In this document: positions 57,001-64,000 of the stretch, piece by piece | Layout of the letters: each line of letters starts with the position of its first letter | Position numbering within the stretch: position 1 is the first letter of the stretch | Source: Trebouxia sp. TZW2008 | Lineage: Eukaryota > Chlorophyta > Trebouxiophyceae > Trebouxiales > Trebouxiaceae | Assembly (NCBI GenBank): GCA_002118135.1 | Contig: BDIU01000347.1 | Coordinates: 1-64,000, forward strand | Direction of reading: 5' to 3' | DNA length: 64,000 nucleotides | Position numbers and translations under genes: made by a program | The notes under the pieces: model-generated | The model's input: the letters and a program-made list of their open reading frames with translations, nothing else | Databases searched by the model: none | Told to the model about the DNA's origin: nothing

Positions 57001-58497
57001 CACCTGTAAGCCTCTTGGCTGCTGTCAACCTCCAATAAAGGGCCTATCAGCGGCAGAGCAGTCAGCCTGTCCCAGATGGGCAATTTTGTGAAGTATGGGG
57101 AGGTGTACAGAAAACTGCCAAGCGGTGTTGGCAGCCGAGGCTCATGCTGGAAGATTGGCGACTGCACCTGCAAATGTTGCAATGCTGCTTGTGTAATGTG
57201 CTCTGGAACTCCTTCAAGGCAGTTTACTGCTTCCATGTGCGCCTAGCAGGGTTATGGAACCACATTAGCAAGCATAAAATCAGTTGTGTCAAGGTAGGCG
57301 AGGCGTATAGAAATCTGCCCAGAGATGTCGGCAGGCGCAGCTCATGCTGAAAGATTGGTGACTGCACCTGCAAGGGTAGCAATGCCAGCAATTACAATGA
57401 AATACCACATGTTCAAGCACGCATGCTAGGTGTGTGTGACCCAAGTCCCGTCTTGCCAGGCAGGCTTGGAGCGTCATGGTAAGAATATCTGATGCTTGAA
57501 CGCACCTGTAGGTGTAAACATGCTAGTAATGGAATTGAACTCTGCAGCTGTCTGCAGGCAGTCTGCTGCTTCTGTATGCAGCTAGCAGGGTTTTGAAAAC
57601 TCACTAGCAAACAAGTGTGTGAAGTGCAGGGTGTATAGCAAGCTGCCTAGAGTTATTGGCACCCGGCTGCAAGATAAATGACTGCACCTTTTGGTACCGT
57701 ACAATGGCTGACTAGCAACATGCAATGACTGGTCTGATGGCAACATGTTTGCGCTTTGCGTCTTTGCCAGTGCTTGGTGAAGAGTGCACCCTTTGATATG
57801 ATGAGCGAGAGGACTCTTTCAAAAATTTAAGTTCCCGCTTGATAGGACAGTAACACATCACACATCTACTTTGGAGGCGCAGCAGCAAAGTCAGAAGTGA
57901 GGTGAGCACCTGCAGACCATCAGGAGCCCAAAAGCTGCTGCGCGTCCAGTCTGTGAAGGGATCTTCAATTCCAAGAGCATCGACCAAAGCATTGATGTTG
58001 CTGTATTGATACCAGAACCTGCAGTGCACCAGCAGCCAGCGTGTGGTAATTCTCATGCAACAGACTGCTGTGAGCAGCAGACATTCTTATGTGTATTCAG
58101 TACCCTTTAATTCCCGCCTCAACTGAGCGGCCACCAGGTGTTCGCCAGCCTGAGCTCAACCCCCCAGGAGTTTCGCTGGCATCCAACACGGTGACTTTGA
58201 CTCCGGCCTTGAGCAGAGCATATGCAGCGCCAAATCCGCCCCAACCGCCGCCAACCACCACTGCGTGCTTCGCAGCACCTGTGTTGAACAACAATAGCCT
58301 CAACGTGGGAAGAACAGGCAGCACGTGAAGTCACTTGATGCACGGCATGCCGGGTTTTCTGCCCTGTTCCCGCGCGTACCTGCTGGCATAGGCGCTGCTG
58401 TTGTCGCATAGCATTTGAATTGTTTACGAGCCTGTCGTCGGCCTTGTCTGTTATGCTGCACGTAACAGACTCCGGTGCAACGAGAGAGACTGTGCAT
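51002..58497 (-). CDS. Plastid FAD-dependent oxidoreductase, amine-oxidase/carotenoid-desaturase superfamily
   Basis: Twelve exons join in phase to 549 residues: 58497-58380, 58278-58104, 58018-57910, 57167-57004, 56768-56703, 56222-56117, 55502-55354, 54901-54778, 53478-53326, 52760-52591, 51697-51517, 51136-51002. Residues 1-40 are basic and Ser/Thr-rich, like a transit peptide. A dinucleotide-binding fold follows (VVVGGGWGGFGAAYALL, then VLDASETPGG). The substrate region has FWYQYSNINALVDALG and PVVERLFKPLVKEIE. The C-terminal FAD signature is GLFMAGDWLAQGPGTHGAKG. Substrate is unknown; a carotenoid or other isoprenoid is inferred from family. Intron 9 has a GC donor (ACAG|GCAAGC). Most introns hold exon fragments. 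It is head-to-head with the BASS gene. Confidence 0.88.
51750..52275 (-). repeat. Partial copies of FAD exon 11 upstream of the exon
   Basis: On the minus strand, fragments at ~52275-52185, ~52140-52040 and ~51900-51770 repeat the acceptor and start of exon 11 (FAGAVTAFSPGSHDSMPPTA with changes). Fragment 3 continues to LSLAGLF, then diverges. The intact exon follows at 51697. Further scraps lie near 51955. Confidence 0.88.
53047..53112 (+). repeat. Dispersed repeat C, copy 2
   Basis: It matches 48490-48562 over about 60 bp with roughly one change in six. It lies in intron 9 of the FAD gene. Confidence 0.65.
53560..53845 (-). repeat. Two partial copies of FAD exon 9 upstream of the exon
   Basis: Fragments at ~53845-53745 and ~53645-53560 translate as ELAKVKNLGTVDVAAVQ and ELAKVKNLGIVDAAAVQLWL, against ELSRVKNLGTVDVAAVRLWL in the intact exon (53478-53326). 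Both keep a GAGCTAGCC start after an AG. Confidence 0.9.
53950..54665 (-). repeat. Array of FAD exon 8 end copies downstream of the exon
   Basis: At least four to five fragments (around 54665-54590, 54535-54480, 54330-54280, 54135-54085, 54010-53950) repeat ATCACTGCAGCCTCACCAGA-type sequence and the CCTGTAGG border, from exon 8's last 50 bases. Spacing is about 100-200 bp. Intron landmarks such as CTCTCAGCCT recur too. Confidence 0.8.
54985..55060 (-). repeat. Partial copy of FAD exon 8 start upstream of the exon
   Basis: CAGCAAGTCAGAGCAGCAAG and TTGTGGTGTTTGCAGTG (minus strand) mirror the exon 8 start (54901 down). It contains VVFAV but then diverges. Confidence 0.85.
55620..56075 (-). repeat. 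Three copies of FAD exon 6 end downstream of the exon
   Basis: Fragments at ~56075-55970, ~55905-55790 and ~55730-55625 repeat the final part of exon 6. The first two read SAAAALAALYYFVLAHQ exactly as the exon does, and the third is more decayed (SVAAVPAALDCFVLARQ). The TGATGAGC or TGATGTGC spacer is copied with them. Confidence 0.92.
56845..56998 (+). repeat. Dispersed repeat B, copy 2
   Basis: AAAGGACACTT, then GATGTAAGGAAAGTTTTCC and TGGTAACCACAGCA match landmarks of 5566-5720. Here it is antisense to the FAD gene, whereas copy 1 is sense in the ARM gene. Confidence 0.6.
57285..57690 (-). repeat. Two partial copies of FAD exon 4 start upstream of the exon
   Basis: Fragments at ~57690-57620 and ~57370-57290 repeat the GTGCAGTC acceptor side and the CATGAGC..CG..GCCAACA and CTATACACC-type end of exon 4 (57167-57004). 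They frameshift internally. Confidence 0.75.
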
Positions 58498-58897
58498 GCC
58501 GTTCTGTCGATCTGCTACAGACTAGTGCGCCCGCCATAACCCATGCCGCTTGCCAACCAGGTAGCGCTCTTGAAGGCAGTTTGCACATTTTGAGACATGG
58601 CTGACGTGCACATCGTCGCCACGCTCGGCAGAGCGCACCGTTTATCTCGTGACAGCGGTGTTTGAACGAGAGGCAGTCTTCTTCAGCTTTTGCCTCAGCT
58701 TTGGTATTCGCAGTGCGCTTGCAGAGTTGGTGCGCCAGAAGACGACCTGACATAAATTTCAGATCCATTCAAATCAGAAGCGCATTGCACTGACCAGATC
58801 AGCAGCGCTGAGAGCCTGTTGGTCATGTTTGATCATCGATGCCGAGCGTGACTTGTCTTTCGAGACCTTGACCGACGTCCTGATCAGCTCAGAGAAC
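58498..58897. promoter_or_regulatory. Putative divergent promoter, FAD oxidoreductase / BASS
   Basis: The two ATGs are 400 bp apart, head to head, and both proteins begin with transit-like sequence. No core element is recognisable. Confidence 0.35.
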
Positions 58898-61800
58898 ATG
58901 CAGCAGCTTTCAACCATCGGTTGTAGCTACCACTTGTCGCATTCGCCCTCGTCGAGCTCTGCGAACAACAACAGCAGGAGGCTCTGTTCACCTCTTCCAA
59001 CTCCGTCACTGCGGAGAATTAGCTTCACTGCCCGGCACAGACGACCGCAGCTGCCTCACAAGTCGCGGTGCAGCAAACGAAGACAGATGCACACCAGGAA
59101 AACGAGACCCGCAGCTGCCTCGTCGCAGAGTGAGTACCCTGCAAGGATCAGAGGAGCACTATGCATAACGCTTTTCACAATTTTCCAAAGCTCAACACAA
59201 AGCCTGGACAATGCAGGCGATTATCCTCCTGAAGCAGCTGGAGCACGTCCTGAAGCCACCTCCAGTTCAGCCAAGCTGGCAGCGTCGCTCGCAAACTACT
59301 TTCCAGTCTGGGTGGCAATAGCGTGTGTTGCAGCAGTGCTACACCCGCCAAGCTTTCTCTGGTTCAAGAAGGACTACGTGACAGCAGGCCTTGCATTGAC
59401 AATGCTTGCAATGGGCACCACCTTGAGCTTGGAGGTGAGCCTGATTCTGCTGCAAAGTGTACACAATGTATGCCTTAAAATCGTGCGCAAGAGAGTGCTC
59501 CAATCACACAACATGTTAGTCTAACACAATATGTAAAACAATGTTCATGGTACAGTCCATAGCAGCATTTATACACCCATGTATGATGTGCAGCAATGCT
59601 CTGAGTGCATCAATGGTCTAACCACGTGCCAGCATGTGCAGTGCAGGATTTCCAGAATGTCCTGCAAGCTCCTGGCAGGGTGATGCTAGGGACTGTACTA
59701 CAGTATACCATCATGCCCCTCATGGGCTTTGCTGTGTCCAGACTAGCAGGCTTATCCACACCGTTTGCCGTAGGGTATGCACTTTTACTCAGCAGCACAC
59801 TGCAACGTTGCCAATAATGTCGCGCTGCTTCAGAATCTCATATGCTTGAAGTAGTTTTCAGTACTGCGGAAGCACCCACGTCGTCATCTCTTGTGAGCAT
59901 GTCTGCTTGAGGTTCCACAATTTATGCTAACTGGGTACAGAAGCAATGGACTGCCTCGAAACAGTTCTGTCTGAAGGCTTGATCAAACAGTTTGTCCCAA
60001 GCCATTTTATACCTGCCTGTGCCCGTCAAAACATGCTTTTGGGCCTGCAGGATATGCATGATAGCCAGTTGCCCCGGCGGCACAGCCAGCAATGTTGTCA
60101 CCTTTCTGGCCAATGCTGACGTTGCGCTGAGTGTGATGATGACTACAGTCAGCACCTTGGCAGCCGTAGTCATGACCCCAGTGCTGACGAAGACATTAGT
60201 CGGTGCAATGGTGCCGGTGGATGCACAAGCCTTGTTTGTTTCTACCCTACAGGTGGGCACACGATTATCCGCAGGAGATCACAAATTCTGTACATAATCA
60301 TCACATGATTGTTGTCAATCATTGTCAGCATGGCAGCTGCCCACCATGTTGACTAGTGTTGTTGCTGCATGTGTTCTGCTCATGCTGTCTGTGCCTACTC
60401 TTGTTTGCACACTTCATGCAACTGCAACAGCTCATGCGTTCTGCCTGTCAATAATCACGGCTAGTCATCATTAGCACTGGCGTCGTCTGCATGGCGAAAT
60501 GGAGCATTTGCAGCATATGCATGCTGCTTGAGCATAGCTACAATGGGTCAGTCGGCCTGTTATGCCACACACATCATCAGCCAACTTAGCAATTTGGTAT
60601 CTGGCAATTTATTTATACAGCATTTTTACATGTCAATTTAGATATATAGCAATTGTTGATATAGCAATTTGTTGAATGTCATTGTATTGTCTGAGATTTT
60701 GTGCGGTTGTGGCTGCAGGTTGTGCTGGTACCTGTGATCCTGGGAGCAGCCCTGAATCAGAAGTTTCCCAGGGCTGTGAGGACAACTGCCCCCTACATGC
60801 CCTTGGTGGCCGTTGTGGCTGTGGTGCTGATAGTGGCTAGCGTCATGGCTCAGAATGCTGCAGCTGTCACTTTGGCCGGTCCAAGACTCATTGCAGCCAT
60901 ATTGACCCTGCATACAGGTAGGTCTGGACTTTGCCACACAAAGTTAATTTGCAAGCTAGTCTGGCAGACCAAGATGTGTTGAACCTGACATACACAAAAG
61001 AATGTGGCAAATTGCAGTCACTGATATCTGGACTGAGTCTGTCATCATCGTGATTGCCAGCCCTGAGATTACCATCATGAATGACTTGTCAGGAAGTGGC
61101 AAAGTTCACAATCTGTATACGCTGGCATGTCATGCAAAGAATGTTCACAGTTGACTGCTTGAAGTCCGTTGCTTTCGCCTGAATACACCATGATTGCAAT
61201 GCTTGCAGTAGACTGCTGAAGTCAAAGAGAATGGCAGGTGCAACACTAATGGATAGGTGCATGTTGTCTGCAACTGCATCAAATGCTGAGTGAATGCTGG
61301 GCTGTTGCCTACAGGTGGTTTTGTCCTGGGTTATGGTGTGTCGCGCTTGGCTGGACTCCCTGAGAAAGCTGCAAGGACAAACAGTATTGAGGTACGTCTT
61401 GCCTGAAGCTTGAATTTGTCTTGCCCACTGCTTGCAGTGATCCAGTGTGAAGCTTAGTGCCCTGATTACGTCTATGCGCCTCACAAGTGCAATCTGCCAT
61501 CTCAGTGCTCAGTTGCACACTATAGGTATATGGTGGAGCAAAACACTCATTATGTCATGCATGTGCACTCTTGCATATTGCAAGGGACTTTGTCTCTTGG
61601 TGGACAATTGCATGGAATGTTTGCACCATGCATTAACCACAGTGGTGCTGTTGTCTGAGATCAATGTTGTCTGAGGTCGTTGTTGTCCGAGGGCATTGTT
61701 GTCTGAGACGATTAATGTCTGAAAGCATTTTTGTCTGAGCTCATCATGTCAGGCCAGATTGTGCTTGTTTTGGTGCAGTTTTGTGGTACCGCCGACCTGT

Positions 61801-62009
61801 GCTCAGGTTGCTTGGTGCTACTGCAGGTGGGCATGCAGAACAGCGCACTAGGAGCTGTATTGGCTGCAATGCACTTCCAGGACCCGTTGACTGCAGTGCC
61901 CTGTGCTCTCTCTGCATGCCTGCATTCTTTGATGGGGTCTGCCCTGGCAGCGTTTTGGAGATCAAATGACAACACTGCAGAAAAAGCTGAGACCCTAGCT
62001 GCATATTGA
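58898..62009 (+). CDS. Plastid bile acid:sodium symporter (BASS) family carrier
   Basis: Exons 58898-59434, 59647-59774, 60051-60252, 60719-60917, 61315-61391 and 61827-62009 join in phase to 441 residues. An internal GTGAGT..CAG intron (59130-59216, 87 nt) can be removed without shifting frame, giving 412 residues, the usual size. The N terminus is a Ser/Arg-rich transit peptide. Family blocks are ALTMLAMGTTLSLEDF, SCPGGTASNVVTFLANADVA, the run ALSVMMTTVSTLAAVVMTPV, VILGAALNQKF and RTNSIEVGMQNSALG. About nine membrane helices are expected. Plant BASS members carry pyruvate, glucosinolate precursors or glycolate across the plastid envelope with Na+. The substrate here cannot be told. The FAD gene diverges from it. 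Confidence 0.9.
59929..59985 (+). repeat. Dispersed repeat C, weak copy 3
   Basis: CTGGGTACAGAAGCAATGGA and an AACAGTTCTG end resemble copies 1 and 2. It lies in BASS intron 2. Confidence 0.4.
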
Positions 62010-62275
62010 TGGGCGCTTTCTTGAGTGCTCAAACAATGTGGTCCTTCTGCTTGCCTGCATTGTCTGATGGGGTCTGACCTGGCAGCATATAAAAACGACA
62101 TGACAACGTTGCTGAAACCACGGCTGCGTATTGATGGGCACTTGCTTGTGTACAGAAACAGTGTGCTCTGTCTGCCAGCCTGCATTCTGTGATTGGGCTT
62201 GGCCTGGCAGCGTTCTTGAGGTTGCATGACAACAGTGCAACTCAAGCTGAGACCATTGATGAGCACCTGTCCACA
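62010..62275 (+). repeat. Two copies of the BASS last-exon end
   Basis: After the stop at 62009, ~62040-62140 and ~62160-62270 repeat CTGCATTCT.TGAT.GGGTCT.CCCTGGCAGC and ATGACAAC..TGC, then GCTGAGACC, from the end of exon 6. They must lie in the 3' UTR or beyond. The second copy retains SACLHS-like codons but no frame. Confidence 0.88.
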
Positions 62276-62486
62276 ACAAAATGCAAGCAGCTGATGGGCA
62301 CTGGACAGATTCTGGTGCAACTGCATAGCTGCGAGATCTTCCTTGCAATATTTAAATGCATATGGCCTGTGATGACAACAGCAATGAGTATGGAGGTGTA
62401 AACTGTTTCGACGGTAGCCGATCAAAGTCCTTCAAAAGCTGCACACAATACTGAATTGCGCATATTGCTGTCTTTAAGATCTTTGT
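62276..62486. other. Short spacer between convergent genes
   Basis: This separates the BASS tail copies from the end of a tentative minus-strand gene. Nothing else is seen. Confidence 0.5.
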
Positions 62487-63734
62487 TTATGAGTTAACTG
62501 TTACAGCAGCTGTTGCTCCACAATCTGGAAGAGCAGGCACTGACGATATCATACCTCCTGTTTGAGAGAAAAGACAAGCATTGCCTATACTCTTAGGCAT
62601 CATCATGGTAGAAGCAGTGTGACAGTCATACTTGTCACAATGCTGTGACTGGTGCAGCACATTGGCTGTATTGCATAAGCAGTGCACAGAACTGTGCCTT
62701 CTTGTCCAATTGCATGTGTAAACTAAATGTGTAGCAACCGATTGATTGTCAGTGCAAGCACAAAGCTGCAACAACCAAATATACAATGCACCAGCTCATA
62801 TGTCCAGCAGTATACTACAAAACCAAACAGAGTTTGTGTCCTTTGTGAAGGTGTGGATAACACACCATCAAAAGCCGGTAATCAAAACCAGCATGGCCAT
62901 CTTGGCCACTTGCCAAAGCAAGCGTTACCAGGATGCAGGACGAGGACGTGTGGCCATAAGCATCCCACTGTTGGGCAGTGGTAGGCAAGATTGGGCAGTG
63001 GTGGTCAACAGGGGCAAAGTTGGGCAGACGTAGGCAAGATTGGGCAGTGGTGGTCAACAGGGGCAAAGTTGGGCAGAGGTAGGCAAGGTTGGGCAGTGGT
63101 AGGCAACAGGATAGGCAGGGTTGAGCCATGATAGGCAGATTGTGCAGTGGTAAGCCAGCATTGAGCTATGGTAAGCAGGTCAGGTGGGTAGGAGGTTGCA
63201 AGAGGAGTTGGATTGTAGTGGGCAACTGGGAGGCTCTGTGTAGGGCAAGTGCAGGGCAGAAGCAGGCATAGGTAGGCAGCATTGGGACATGGTAGGCAAA
63301 GCTAGGCAGCAAAAGGGCACTGGTAGGCAGAAGTGGGCAGAAATGAGAAACAATGGGCAGTAGTAGGTAGAAGTGAGCAGGGCTGGGCAGAGGTAGGCAA
63401 GACTGGACAGGAATAGGCAGCAAACGGCAATGGTGAGTAGTGGTCGGCTGTGAAAGGCTATGGTAAGCCAGCAACAGGCTAGTGGTAGGCAAGGGCAGAC
63501 AGGTAGGCACATTTGGACACTGCTGGGCCAGCAGAGAAGTAGGCAATGGTATGCAGTGGTGGGCAACAGTAGGTAGCCTACCTGATAACGAGGTACACCA
63601 CCGACGCGGTCTAAGGTGCTAGGCCACTTTCGCCAGACGAAGACTGGATTGAAGGTGTACGGAAGCTGAATCACCGGCGACGTAGCTGAAGTCCAGGCTG
63701 CTCCGAAAGAAGAGACTTGGACAGCTGGCTGCAT
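62487..63734 (-). CDS. Tentative small gene, unknown function
   Basis: The clearest piece is a first exon 63734-63582 with ATG, 51 codons and a good donor CAG|GTAGGC (MQPAVQVSSFGAAWTSATSP, later NPVFVWRKWPSTLDRVGG). A 39-nt exon at 62967-62929 (WDAYGHTSSSCIL, ACAG acceptor, GTAACG donor) fits in phase. A last exon ending at 62487 would encode KYDCHTASTMMMPKSIG and ALPDCGATAAVTVNS. The first intron holds a minisatellite. No family is recognised, and later exons are weak. Confidence 0.35.
62970..63570 (+). repeat. Degenerate GGGCAG-TGGTAGGCA minisatellite
   Basis: Units built from TTGGGCAG, TGGTAGGCAA and AGGTAGGCAA repeat about 30 times over 600 bp with variable spacing of 15-35 bp. Early units are regular (GGGGCAAAGTTGGGCAG twice) and later ones decay. 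The strand bias in G produces a long spurious Leu/Pro/Thr-rich frame on the minus strand. Confidence 0.9.
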
Positions 63735-64000
63735 GCCGTTGCAAACCTTGCCAAGCTGCGCTGAAAGTGTTGAGACCTAGCAACGGTGTGATCCTGCAGA
63801 GAGGAACAATTCAAACCAAGTGACTGTTGCTAAGCAAAGCACATCTTACCAATACTACCTGGCTGTGACAGCTAGTTCTCATGCTGCTGCAACGTGAAGC
63901 TCGCCAACAGACAAGACGTGTCAAGCTGCGACTGACGCAATTTCTGTCAAGAAAACACAGGTAGTGCTAGACCGTTGATCCTGTTTCAAAACACACTGCA
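63735..64000. other. Right edge
   Basis: Presumed upstream region of the tentative minus-strand gene. No gene is seen. Confidence 0.5.

Noticed and set aside
62746..63033. Plus-strand frame MAILATCQSKRYQDAGRGRV
   Set aside because: It looks protein-like but lacks splice or start context and runs into the minisatellite. The minus-strand exon has matching borders. Neither is secure.
63166..63734. Leu/Pro-rich minus-strand frame across the minisatellite
   Set aside because: It depends on the repeat unit. Only the first 51 codons (63734-63582) look like a genuine exon, ending at a donor.
1..64000. tRNA or rRNA genes
   Set aside because: I looked for cloverleaf-like arms and conserved rRNA motifs by eye and found none I could support. 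A tRNAscan or Infernal run would settle it.

Overview
The window is nuclear DNA of a photosynthetic eukaryote, most likely a green alga (Chlorophyta; Trebouxiophyceae is a guess). Genes are cut into many short exons with clear GT..AG borders, composition is near 50% GC, and proteins include an FTSH11-type organelle protease, a Tat-targeted thylakoid-lumen protein, a plastid-type bile acid:Na+ symporter and a carotenoid-desaturase-like flavoprotein. I rebuilt the main genes by joining exons whose splice phases agree. All numbers come from reading the sequence by hand.

Layout. 1-2.9 kb: no firm gene. 2974-10571 (+): 12-exon ARM-SAM-EF-hand-like protein. 11936-14540 (-): uncertain membrane-protein exons. 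14707-20254 (+): 10-exon ankyrin protein with a long disordered tail. 20763-21865 (+): zeta-class GST / maleylacetoacetate isomerase. 22069-24539 (-): unknown single-TM coiled-coil protein. 24749-26974 (+): PIG-M GPI mannosyltransferase. 27120-28019 (-): thylakoid-lumen protein. 28513-39743 (+): 13-exon FTSH11-like protease. 40885-49641 (-): three paralogous F-box-like genes, one with an in-frame TGA, with an unknown membrane protein between them. 51002-58497 (-): 12-exon FAD oxidoreductase. 58898-62009 (+): BASS-family carrier. 62487-63734 (-): tentative small gene with a minisatellite in its first intron.

The most striking signal lies in the introns. In five genes (ARM, FTSH11, FAD oxidoreductase, BASS, and the unknown TM protein) exons are flanked by partial, decayed tandem copies of themselves. 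The copies follow a rule: fragments upstream of an exon carry its acceptor plus its 5' part, and fragments downstream carry its 3' part plus its donor. This is what tandem duplication across exon-intron borders would leave if every extra piece stays intronic. The result is large introns packed with decoy splice sites. I know of no named system of this kind.

Other points: three predicted GC-AG introns, several dispersed repeat families shared between introns and flanks, and four head-to-head gene pairs with 0.16-0.5 kb between start codons. Two of these pair chloroplast-type functions (lumen protein with FTSH11; FAD oxidoreductase with BASS).
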